Origin: Rotaria sp. Silwood1
Taxonomy: Eukaryota > Rotifera > Eurotatoria > Philodinida > Philodinidae
Assembly (NCBI GenBank): GCA_905250075.1
Contig: CAJNOP010000375.1
Span: forward strand, 124,001-188,000
DNA length: 64,000 bases
Reading direction: 5' to 3'
Shown here: positions 33,265 to 44,283 of the stretch, in pieces
Numbering within the stretch: position 1 is the stretch's first letter
Layout of the letters: each line of letters begins with the position of its first letter
Made by a program: the position numbers and the translations under genes
Notes under the pieces: model-generated
Database searches by the model: none
The model's input: only the letters and a program-made list of their open reading frames with translations
What the model was told of the DNA's origin: nothing

Positions 33265-36200
33265 GTCTTGATTGAACTGTTTTATCATTGGAATAATAAT
33301 CATCAATGAATTTATTTGGTAAAGATATCCGACTAAGACTACCTTGATACAATGAACGATTTTGAATTGTTAATAAGGAATGACGGTATGATGGTGATGA
33401 TAAATGTGTTAAAGATTTCCAAGGATGTTCACTTTTATTTATCGAAATATTATTTAAACCAATATAAGGAACATTTTGAAATGATACTATTGTGTTACGT
33501 CTATGATCAATATATGATGCATCTTCATTAACAACATTTTCTCGACATGTTTTTACAAAAGGTACACTAAACAACATCAATATTTTCAATTTAGAATTAT
33601 TTAAATAAATCATTTACTCAGAAATAATCACTAGACTGGCTATTTTTCTAAAAACCAAAAAATCTTTTTCTTTTTCTGTTTTTTTTTATAAGAGATTGAT
33701 CGAGTTAGCAGATAAAAGGTTAGATTTGAATAACAATTTCATCTTATTTACAAATATATATTCGATATTGAGTAAGAAACATTGATTTTTAGATATATAA
33801 AATTTGAAAAAAAGATAAGTTTTGATCAGTTTTAAAAATAGAAAAATATCGTCGAAAATATAAGAAATATTTCTTAAAATCGATGGAAAGAAAAAACCAA
33901 TTTATATTTATTCGAATTAATCATTTAATAGACAAGTCATATAAACAAACTTTTATTTAATTCTCTTTATTTTATTAAAGGATATTGTTTATTTATTAAT
34001 TGAGTTCTACGTATATATAAATAGGTATCTATTCAAACAAATCATCATGACAAATCGTTTTATCTAAAGAAAAATCATTGACAGATTTATAATTGATTAT
34101 AATTAATAGGAAGAATTTAAATATTTAGTTTCTTTTTCATCGTTACTTATCGATTTTAATATCTAATTAACTTTATTTTATTTGTCTTAAACATATGTCT
34201 AACATAATCTATCATTATTTATCCATATTGAGAATATTAAATTGTCATCGAAACATTCATTCATTTTAATCATAGATTAAAACAAACGTCTATTTAATAT
34301 GTATACAAGTGAAGAGCACAGATATTGTATACTGTTCGATTCTGAAAAGAAAATCATTGCCATTTCGTTTAACGAAAGTTCATTTGAACAAATTTGATTA
34401 GATATTAAATAGAACTAGAAGGAAATTAACTTGAGAAATAAAATAGGTTAGTTTCATAATTTACACTTTATTAAAAAAAACATCTATATTTAGACTGAAT
34501 ATAGAATCATTTTTAACATATTATTATTTCTATAACTTAATGGAAACTTAGCCATTCGCCATAAACAATTCCACTCTTTTTCAGTTCATAGAGTATAGTT
34601 ATATACGAAAAAAATCAAGCAATAAGCTTTTCCATATAAAAGAGCATATTATTTAACCAAGAAACAATTGAGCTAGTTGAATGAAAGTATTTATACCCTA
34701 CGACAATCTAATAATATATAAATACCATCTATCTTCTCTTTTACAGGAATATATTCGGAAAACATTATTTTTATACATATTCAACATCACTCTATCAAAT
34801 ACAACTTAGGATATTTACTTTTTTCGATGTTTTGTCCGCTAACGGTATAATCAACGTGCTCTTTACTCATATGTATATATATATATATATCATGAAGAAT
34901 AAGTTTATTCTTGCTTAAATAATAGTCATTTTGTTTAATCATTATAATATCTATCGAGAATAAATATTGAAAATCAATATTCAATCATATAGATAATAAA
35001 TAATTCGATGAACAGAGAGAATATATTGATATAGGACAATTTAAGATTATTAATTTAAACTCTAATCTATATTAGAATAAATATACTCACTAGAGAAATA
35101 AAACACGTTTAATCAATACCGTAAATATTCATCATGTTAACATGAACAAATTTATATTGAATTCAAGAATTTATCATCTAAATATGATTTTATTTCTAAT
35201 TAAAAATATTATTTTCAAGATCGAATCAATTCTTCAATATATATATATATATATGAGTAAAATAAATTAATTATCATATATGAATATAAAGAATTGTCAA
35301 TAGGAGTCTTGTTTAGTTATAATAACAATATTGAATATGGAGAGAATATATAATAGATTTTCGTTTTCGATAATAAATTTAACTAATTATTTTATATTCA
35401 ATATAAAGAATAATATTATATTATATAGTTGAATCTTTTTCTTTTTGTCAAACAAATGATAATAACAAAGTAAATGATATTATTTATTTCTATTAAACAT
35501 GACAAGGAAGAGCAATATTTTTTTTTTTTTATTTCATTTTCAATATTATATTATATATATATATATATTCAAATAAACTTAATTTAATAATGAATAAGAT
35601 TTAAAATATAATTTCGATATATTGATAGATAATATCAGTTTATTAAATAAATAATCTCATTTAAAATTTATTTATTTTTGATCAAATATTATTTTATTTA
35701 AATTTCTCCTTAAAAATTCCATCATATATAAATGTACCTTTTTTAACAGCTATTATTATTATTTATTCCTTAAGTAAATATAAATATTGTCAATGTTAAT
35801 ATAACATATATATTTTAAGTAGCTAAACAAGACAAAATAGAATTTTATCAAATAAATAATAGACTTTACTATATCGACTATTTTATTGGAAAAAATACAT
35901 TTATTAACAAATAGAGTTAATATCTATTCTATTCTATTCTATTCTATTCTATTCTATTACTATTATATTCAAATGAATATTTAATAACTATTTTAATAAT
36001 TATATTATATATGAAAATAAAAATAAATCTAATTAATTAACTATAGATAAATATATATAGAAATAATATATAAATAATATTTAATATAATATAGATTTTA
36101 TTTAAATATATTTAAATAATTAACTTAAGATTATTTATCATAGTCGAATCGATTTCGAAAACAAACAACAACGACAACAACAAAACATCTAAACTATAAA

Positions 36201-37241
36201 ATAAAACATTTTCAAACCTTTCATGTTGATTCATTTGTTCATTTGTTTGATTATTTCCATTATCAATATTATTTAATATATGTTTATTAGCTTCTTCTTT
36301 ACTTTCGGATTGTAATTTATATCGTAAATGACGTTGTTCACTAGGTTCGATTGGTAGAGGAATCTATTTATAAATAATATATATATATATATATATATAT
36401 GTTAAATAAAATAATCGAATATTACCATAAGAAGACCAAATAAAATACATGTAAATATAAGAATTGATTCAAATAAAAGAGCATATTTATAATCATTTGA
36501 AAAGAATCTATTCATTAACCAAGGTAGTATATATGGAAATGCAACTGTACCCAAACCTGATCCACAAACAGCTATACCCATTGCAAATGAACGTTTTTCT
36601 TCAAAATAATATCCAACTGAAACAATTGCTGGTAAATAAATAAGTCCACAACCAATACCTTAACATTTTAAACTTTTAATAAAATAAAATAGAAAAAACA
36701 AAAGTTAACTTCAATCATACCTCCAATTATACCAATGGTAAGATAATAATAATAAACATTTGACCACCATTGACTAAGAAAAAATCCAAGTGATGCTAGA
36801 ATAGCACCAACTATTGTTACCTTTCGACATCCAAATGTATTTGTAAATACTGTTGATATAGGTGCTATTATTTAAATAAGATTATTATATATATATATAT
36901 ATATATGAATAAATTATATTTATTTTAACCTGAAGCTAAAGTAATGGATTCCAAAAAAGCAAATATAGCTGATACATAAGCACGACTAAACTGAAGATTT
37001 TTTAACATTGGTTCCAAATAAATATCACCCATTGAATATGTTATTCTAGATTTTAATTTATATTAATATTATTAAATAAACAAAGATAGATAGATAGATA
37101 GATATATTTAAATTAAATTATTTACCCGTCTATTATAAAATGAATAATGAATGATGATAAAACAATAATCCATCCCCAACCTCCATCAGGAACAATTGTT
37201 TCTATTATTGTAACATCATTTCTATTATTTCTATTTATCAT
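31786..37241 (-). CDS. Monocarboxylate transporter-like (SLC16) MFS carrier, eight exons
   Basis: Proton-linked or facilitative carrier of lactate-like monocarboxylates or related solutes in the plasma membrane; substrate not determinable. Exons on the minus strand: 37241-37126, 37045-36930, 36864-36721, 36658-36426, 36363-36218, 33566-32939, 32872-32620, 32018-31786; all junctions GT-AG and in frame, 1869 nt, 622 aa. Exon 1 carries the SLC16 signature DGGWGWIIVLSSF (Asp19-Trp24) at TM1. Exons 2-4 give TM2-TM6 (for example GCGLIYLPAIVSVGYYFEEK). Exons 5-6 encode a long hydrophilic middle loop with a run of nine Thr. Exons 6-8 give TM7-TM12 (GYIADLKS, GGYVGLTSIITVDLVGIDKL, GTPAAG). The tail ends in seven Gln. 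The 2.65-kb intron 5 is empty; the last intron carries a MITE. The transcript layout is deduced from splice signals and needs RNA support. Confidence 0.88.
32036..32569. mobile_element. Mariner-like MITE in the last SLC16 intron
   Basis: TIRs of about 95 bp: left CAGGGTGGCACAAAACTAAC, right reverse complement CAGGATGACACAAAAGTAGC, then both share AATTTTTTCGATTT and AAGTTAGATCTCATATTTAT. TA dinucleotides at 32036-32037 and 32568-32569 fit a TA target. CAGGGTG-type ends are usual in the mariner/Tc1 group. 530 bp, no transposase. It lies wholly in the intron and leaves both splice sites intact. Confidence 0.85.
35924..35959. repeat. (CTATT)n microsatellite
   Basis: About seven copies of the 5-mer CTATT inside SLC16 intron 5. 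Confidence 0.95.
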
Positions 37242-40080
37242 ATTTGAATTAATTATTTATATATTTATTCAAATTTAACTATTATTTATAGTTAAATATT
37301 AGTTCCAATAATATATATTTAATAAGCAAACGATAATTCAGATTTCACTAAATAAAATAAGTCTCTTTTCTTTTTCGAACATTATATCTATTAGAGAAGA
37401 TAAATAACCATAATATGCTTGTTCTTTTATTTTTATTGAAAAAACAACAACAAAGATAACAATCCATCATCATATAAAACATCAATGAAAAAAAAGAACT
37501 AAAAACGAATGATTTATATCACTTTATTTAAATAGAACATAAATAACATTGACTATTTATTTCAACCAAAACAATATTGACACACACACACACACACATT
37601 TGACTTTTATTCATTATAAGACTTGTCTATGGAAAACTCTAATTAAGTTAATTTAAACAAATAAATATCATATAGATAATATTATACTCGAATGTTTGAT
37701 CGAACCGTTTGACTTTATTGATCAAGATCAATTTTATAATTATAAAGAATAAAAAAAAACAAGAATAACGCAAATGTCCAGGTTCGTTTTTATGTTTTTT
37801 TTTGTATATCGTTATAATATAATTGCAATCTTTATGGACTATATATATGTCATTAACAATAAGATAAAAGATTTTTTGCCAAAAAAAAATATTATTATTG
37901 CCTATAAGAGAGTTCAATTTAATATTTATTTAAATTATTATTTAAAATGAACTAAATTGTTTTATTGATAATTAACATATTTAAAAAACAACAACAAAAT
38001 AAATAATGAATAAAGAAGAATTATTTTTCGAAATTTGAATATTTATTTTAAAATTGATTTTTCTCAATATAGTTAATATTAAAATAAAATATTAAATTTT
38101 ACTTTTAATTTGACAAATAAAATAATCGTTATTTTTAATAATTTATCCAATTTAACTCTAATGATGAGGATTTTCGAAAAACATAACATTAATTTATTTA
38201 TCAATATTTTTATTTATTTATTCAATTATTATTCGAATATAAGATTGTTATTAAACATATTTTTAAAATTCTATTATTATTATATCATTAATTAATTCTG
38301 CTTTGTCAATTGTTGATTAATATGATCAGAATATTTTTTCGTTTTTTTTTTTTATTAATCTTCTATCTCATTGGTATATATATATATAGGAGATCTCTTT
38401 CTCTCGTTTTTCATTCTTTTCATAAATTAATTCATCTCAATACTTACTCAGCTAAAAACATTACTAAAATGTTTTGTTTTTTTCGCGCACGTTGAAGTAC
38501 ATAACACTATTACTAGGCATTTATATATAAATACTTTTTAACTTTTCTTTTTCGTTTTCGTTTTCGTTTGTTTTCTTTCATTTTATCTTAACTCATTTAA
38601 TATTGTTCGCACTTCTTAGTGGTTGACCAGATTTAGTTTTTATTCTCTCTCTTAATGTTTTGTTTTTATCATTATCCTTTATTGATATAAATGACTTGTT
38701 TAAACATAATTTGTTTATTTATAATAATGAATAATGTTCAATAGTTTTTTATTTAAAATAATTAATTATTATTTAATATAAGTTAATTATTTATTCATTT
38801 TTGCTAAATAAATCAAATTGACTAAAAGACAAAAAAAATAATAAATTGAAAATATAAATCTATATGTTAGGAAGTAATAACCAATGATTAACAATCGATC
38901 ACTTTTAAAATATTAAACGAACTGATTTACTTTCAACTTTTATACATATATATATATATATGAAAACAATCGATTATAAGACAATTTAAAAATAAAACAA
39001 ACTAAACAAGGTTAATTATTGTCGATATTAATCATAGGGGTATAACTATATAAGTTTAACTAAGATTTATTTAAACACTTAACTATTGAATAAATATATT
39101 TATAATCGATTGTTAATAATATTTTCTAGATGATAAATCTCGAAATAATTCAATATTTAGAGTTTTTTTTTAAATAAACTAAACTAAAATAAAATAGATT
39201 ATTTAATAATATAAATATTCTATTATAGTCGATCGATTGATAGGCACATTATATTAAACAAGAACAACAAGAAAAAAATATATGCAACAAATAAAACTAA
39301 CTTTGAATAGAATTAAAATCCATATATATACATCTATCTATATTATTATGGTTGAAGAAAAATCTAAGATAAATATTTATCTGTATTATTCTATGATAGA
39401 CATTGAATAGGATATGGTTGGTTATGGTGGATCTTGATCATCATGACAAGGTCAACGATAACCAACGAATTTTATCATTGAAATTTATCCTATTGAATAA
39501 GTTCTTGATAATTTATATTATTTACAATTAAAACTCTCATATTCTATTAAATGATATTCACCTATTGGTCAAACATTATCTCGAAGAAAATCTTGATCAT
39601 CTATGATAGAATTATAAGAATTATTAATAGATTTTTAATAGAAATATCGAATTATATTATTGTCTATTGTTATATTATATGATATTTAATAAAGGCAAAA
39701 TATCAGTTAATATTATATTTGAATATAATCGATGATAACGAATAATATGATAGATTTTATTAGATTTTAACTATTGATTAACTGATTGAACTTCAAGTTG
39801 AAATATAAGTGAATAAATATCTCTATATATATACATATCAACAAATATCGAATAAAACGATGAAATTAATTATATTGCATGATTTTAAATATAAAAAAAC
39901 TAATCTTCTCTTATGTTAATATATATGATAACAGACCAATTTGGATAACAAATGTTTACCTTGAGAAATAAATTCAAGTTTAATATAACCATATATTATC
40001 AATTCGATAAATATTATCTATTGATCATTTATAAACTGATATAGATATAATTCGTTGATTAGCAATAAACTGTTAAATGA
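37242..40080. other. AT-rich spacer upstream of the SLC16 gene
   Basis: Contains a (CA)n tract at 37579-37598. Open frames at 37648-37917 and 38110-38495 are Ile/Phe/Asn-rich and unsupported. The SLC16 promoter presumably lies in the first few hundred bases. Confidence 0.45.
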
Positions 40081-40189
40081 GCTCTATTTCCCATCCCGTG
40101 CTCAGTCCGATGCAAAAAATTCTTTTTGCCAGAATTTAACTTCTTGAAGGTACTGTGTGGAAAGTTCGGGCATTAACTCCTCTAGTTAT

Positions 40190-40545
40190 GTGTTAAGACC
40201 ATTTTAATTAGCCCAGTTGAATGAATCCGACAATGAATGCGATCGAATCTGATAGAATCCGATCAACCGACAAAGCCCGATCGGAATCCGGATTGCGGAC
40301 CCACTAACGGATCCCTAATGTTGGAATCCGGCGAGCATTCGACCAAATCCAACAGTTGAATTCGATAGGAATTTTAGTAAGCATATTCCAACGAGATTCC
40401 TGTAGGATTCTATCGGATTTCGATCGGATGCCAACATGGGATCCGTTAGTGAGTCCGCAACCAGGACTTCGACGGAATCTAGTGGGATCCGACAGAATCC
40501 GGAGAGGATCCGATGAGATTCACTGTCAGATTGTTCGTCCTGGGA
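40190..40545. repeat. GATCCG-rich inverted repeat
   Basis: TGCGGACCCACTAACGGATC at 40294-40313 is mirrored by GGGATCCGTTAGTGAGTCCGCA near 40440, and the ends CCCAGTTGAATGAATCCGAC (about 40212) and the complement of CTGTCAGATTGTTCGTCCTGGG (about 40521-40542) also correspond. Motifs GAATCCGA/GGATCCGA recur more than ten times. It is GC-richer than its surroundings. A smaller relative lies at 63764-63860. Most likely a non-autonomous DNA element of unknown superfamily with CCCAG termini. Confidence 0.6.
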
Positions 40546-40685
40546 GCATATGCACTTTTTATTGAGTAGATTTATTTAACATAGTTTATGAAACACTGAA
40601 GTTTCAGATTTTTTTCTAGAATACCCAGGAAACGTAAAAAATTAGAGGAAGCAATAAGTTCTTATTGCTTCTAATAATTTTTTTT

Positions 40686-40900
40686 AGGGGTAGCAATTGC
40701 TAACCATTGCATTGCTGGCACGCCGCCTATGATTACTATCACCAATATTGTCACCTATAAAAATGAATCATTGAAATATATATTAGGATTTGGAAAGACA
40801 TACCAGGTTTAGCACGTGTTGCTATTTTTTTTTGTATTTCGTCGTCGTGATTTAATACACTCAAGCATTGGTTCCCAAACAGTCATCGTCAGATGATATA
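40686..40900 (-). pseudogene. Possible exon pair of a decayed gene
   Basis: On the minus strand NHDDEIQKKIATRAKPG joins, over a GT-AG intron (donor gtatgt near 40801, acceptor ttatag near 40757), to DNIGDSNHRRRASNAMVSNC and a TAA. Upstream frames are broken. It lies downstream, on the same strand, of the transposase remnant at 41.2-41.45 kb and may be its C-terminus. Confidence 0.3.
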
Positions 40901-41214
40901 CCATAAGACTCAACCTTATTTAAGAAATTTGAGGCTGCTTATTATTTTTTTCAAACGTTGCTGTCGTAGTCAGCTTGCTCGACTAGTACATGGTATTTGA
41001 GAGTTAAACATCTAAAAAAATAAAATATTTAGATGAGATAAATGAAATATATATGTTATGACCTAAATTAGAATTCAGCCTAATTAAGACTTCGTCCAGA
41101 CGAAATTACAATGCTAATTTGGACTAGACGAAATTAAAATAATTTCTCAATGAATGAGAAAAGGTAAAGGAAGGCATGATTAAAGTACCAACAACTACTT
41201 TATTTTACAAATTT

Positions 41215-41450
41215 TTTAACAAATATTATATAAATCTTAAGTTTATTCAAGTTCATATTACGTAGAGCAGAAACAACTCGTACGATTTTAGTTATTTTAT
41301 GGAAATCATCAATAGCTCCTCTGTAAACACTACTCAAAATAGCATTGGTTTTGAGACGTTGATTAATATTCTTGATAGCCGCTCTTGTAGTACTGACATT
41401 AAACGTAATAATTCAATTTCATTTATCTTATTATGATTGTAGTTGTGAAG
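41215..41450 (-). pseudogene. Harbinger-like (DDE_Tnp_4) transposase remnant
   Basis: The minus strand reads HNYNHNKINEIELLRLMSVL and, in an overlapping frame, VSTTRAAIKNINQRLKTNAI followed by LSSVYRGAIDDFHKITKIVR and VVSALRNMNL. This resembles the end of PIF/Harbinger-type transposase domains (V-R-AI-RIK-F-IL-; ID-I--IV-ALCNL), where the last catalytic Glu normally precedes the R-I-R-K helix; here the residue is Ala. The frame change and lost catalytic residue indicate a dead fragment. Confidence 0.4.
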
Positions 41451-41529
41451 CCAAAATCTGATGTATTTATATTTCTTTTTTGTATAATAATAAATTTAAT
41501 TTTGTTTATTTAATAGAAAAATATACACC

Positions 41530-41750
41530 TGAATAAAAAAAAGTTCGATTAACCACGATTAATTCCGATTAATCACGATCAATTCCGATTAATCAAACTG
41601 ATTTTCCCCGATATAACGATTAATCGATTCTCTTGTATATATCGTGATAAAATCTTATTTTATCGCCGATTTCTTAAGCAAATACGATTAATCACGATTT
41701 TACGCCTGTTTTTTCCGATGATCGGCAAAATTGCCCCGATTTTCACGACA
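41530..41750. repeat. CGATTAATC-rich repeat tract
   Basis: CGATTAATC, CGATTAATT and their complements recur about ten times within 220 bp (for example 41545-41600 and 41683-41695). The style recalls the AATCGATTAAAA repeat in the GPCR intron. It is probably part of a related non-autonomous element, but no ends were defined. Confidence 0.5.
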
Positions 41751-42104
41751 TGGGTGACTAAATATCATACATTATATAATATAATATAATCGAGAAAAAC
41801 TTTATTAAAAAATCTTCTCAATTGACTTAATTCATTTTCGTTTCGATCGAATATTTTCGAAATTTTTATTTATTTATTGCTTTCGATAGATTTCAAAGTA
41901 TTATCTATCGAATGAACTGTTTTTCAAGTATTCATATGGAACTTTTAACAATCGAAAAACGATTCGAAAATTTTACTGTAAAAACATCGAAATTTTCACA
42001 TTGTTTCTCGGATTTTCAGAATGAGATCTTTATAATTGTCTATGATTATCAACCAAACTGTATCGAATAGAGCGAAAAATTTTTTCTTTTAATCATACGA
42101 TAAT

Positions 42105-43080
42105 ATAAAAAGGTTATTATATCATATAATATATTTAAAATCTCTATAATATAATATATGAAAATAGTTCGACATAAAATATTCTAATAGATTGAACGTT
42201 TTTTTAAATAAATGATAGAAAATCAATATAATTGTTTGATATGTCTCTATCCCCAACAATAAATATATATTTTTATTTTTAATACTAAGATTTTATGCAT
42301 TTTTCTTCATTCAATTAAATTCATAGAAAAATATTTCCAAAAACAAAAAGACAAAAAAAAATCAAAAATGTAAAATTATCTATATTTGTGTTTAGTAAAA
42401 GAGTCTCATTGGTTTTTTTTCCTTACTTTTTAGATTTTTCTTCAATAATTTCGACAAAAAAAAGGTAATTAATGATTGAAAACATATATTGATATTAAAA
42501 TCGAATTGAATATCAATTAAAAGCTAAACTGAATATAATATATATCGATGAAAGATATTTTACCATCAAAAAGCACTTGAGGAAAAGCAACTACGGGAGA
42601 AAGTTTTCAAAAAGTATTAAGGAGAACACAGAGATCGTCGTGTAGAAATAAATTTTACATCGATATATATTATATTTAATTCGATTTTAATATCAATATA
42701 TGTTTTCAATCATTAATTACCTTTTTTTTGTCGAAATTATTGAAGAAAAATCTAAAAATTAAGGAAAAAAAACCAATGAGACTCTTTTACTAAACACAAA
42801 TATAGATAATTTTACATTTTTGATTTTTTTTTGTTTTTTTGTTTTTGGAAATATTTTTCTATGAATTTAATTGAATGAAGAAAAATGCATAAAATCTTAG
42901 TATTAAAAATAAAAATATATATTTATTGTTAGGGATAGAGACATATCAAACAATTATATTGATTTTCTATCATTGATTTAAAAAAACGTTCAATCTATTA
43001 GAATATTTTATGTCGAACTATTTTCATATATTATATTATAGAGATTTTAAATATATTATATGATATAATAACCTTTTTAT
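42105..43080. repeat. Nearly perfect palindrome, arms about 430 bp, 107-bp spacer
   Basis: Bases 42105-42550 and 43080-42658 are inverted copies. By eye I count about four substitutions over roughly 420 aligned bases plus one deletion of about 23 bp next to the spacer in the right arm. The spacer 42551-42657 is a unique block richer in G+C (ending near gatcgtcgtgtag). The arms are ordinary AT-rich sequence without TIR-like termini. It may be a recent inverted duplication; bdelloid genomes are known to contain palindromes. An assembly or library fold-back artefact is possible. Confidence 0.92.
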
Positions 43081-43479
43081 GTTATTATGTAGAATATTCT
43101 TTGTAAATCTGTATATAAATCAAAGAAATAGACATGTTTAAAGAGAAGATTAAATTTAAAAAGATTTTGTTTGTATGTAAATATAATATAAATAGACGAT
43201 TTAATAATGATTTCGAATAAAGGATTCTTATATTAATAAATATAAAAGATTTGACTTTTATTAAAAATAATTCTATTTACAAAATCGATTAAATTTATTT
43301 TGAAAATAGTTTTTCTTTTTGTTAATATAGTAAACACATTGAAATAAACAAATTTCTATTAAAGACATCATCATGACAATTCTAATAATAAATATTTTAA
43401 AAAATTATTAGAATGAAAAAAAGAAAAAAAATAGATGTCAATGAAAATAAAATAAAATAATGTTATTATAATTCTTTGA
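43081..43479. other. Spacer 3' of the SatP-like gene
   Basis: AT-rich, no gene. The minus frame ending at 43371 overlaps the SatP-like 3' end and is a shadow. Confidence 0.4.
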
Positions 43480-44283
43480 TTAAAAATGAGTAATAATAAT
43501 CGAAGATGATTTTTCTTTTGGTTTGTAAGGTCCAACAGGTAATATTGATTTTTTATAAGTTGTATTAATAATAGCAGCAGCAGAAGCATACCATGCTAAA
43601 AATGCAGTAACTATTCCGAACCATCCTCCAATATTTGTTATAACAGGTACATTACCAAGAGTACCAATAATCAAAAATAAAAATGTTAAATTAAGTATAG
43701 TAAATATAGAAAATATTACTTTTGAAACTCTCCAAGCAGCAACATTCATATAAATAGTAAAAATAAACCATGATAAAAGAAAAAGTCCTGTAGCTTTTTT
43801 TGTTTTATTCACTGCTTCAATTTTTGGTACAATCAAATAAACATAAGCTGCAAATGACATCCAAAAAGCTCCATAACTTGTGAATGTTGTTCCACCGAAT
43901 GTATTATTAACACGATATTCCCACATTCCAGCAGCAAATTGTGCTGCACCACCATAAAATAATGCTACTGGCAAAACAACTGCTTCTAAATGAGGATCAA
44001 TTAAATTTGAACCAGCATTAAATACTGAAAGCATAAATGTTGTTAATGCAAATGCAGCAAGACCAAGTGGACCAGGATTTCCAATTGCATTTGAAGAGTT
44101 TGGAGGAGAAGGAGGAGACGAAGGTGTATTATGTAATTTAATTATTCGTCCTAACATGAATTCCAATTGTTCATCTGTTAATACAAAAGTTTTTTTCGAT
44201 GGTAGATCATAATTTTCAGTAGGATCGATTTCAACAACGGAATCTATTCTTTGTTTGTTAATAACTGGTGTATTTGTCGACAT
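43480..44283 (-). CDS. Acetate uptake transporter, GPR1/FUN34/SatP (YaaH) family, single exon
   Basis: Six-span membrane protein that imports acetate or related short monocarboxylates (SatP in bacteria; Ady2/Ato in yeasts). 267 residues, intronless. The family signature NPxPLGL is present as NPGPLGL (69-75) at TM1. The second conserved block follows as FYGGAAQFAAGMWEYR (109-124), then NTFGGTTFTSYGAFW (127-141). Further hydrophobic spans are near 144-153, 165-185, 189-208 and 218-240. The N-terminal 65 residues are hydrophilic with a Ser/Pro-rich stretch, as in the longer eukaryotic members. It starts at the only ATG before the conserved region. The family is typical of fungi, bacteria, archaea and some protists and is not a normal animal gene, so horizontal acquisition is the likely history. 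Expected location is the plasma membrane. Confidence 0.92.
   Translation of the reverse strand: MSTNTPVINKQRIDSVVEIDPTENYDLPSKKTFVLTDEQLEFMLGRIIKLHNTPSSPPSPPNSSNAIGNPGPLGLAAFALTTFMLSVFNAGSNLIDPHLEAVVLPVALFYGGAAQFAAGMWEYRVNNTFGGTTFTSYGAFWMSFAAYVYLIVPKIEAVNKTKKATGLFLLSWFIFTIYMNVAAWRVSKVIFSIFTILNLTFLFLIIGTLGNVPVITNIGGWFGIVTAFLAWYASAAAIINTTYKKSILPVGPYKPKEKSSSIIITHF

Noticed and set aside
43371..43589. Leu-rich minus frame
   Set aside because: Overlaps the SatP-like 3' end in another frame; shadow.
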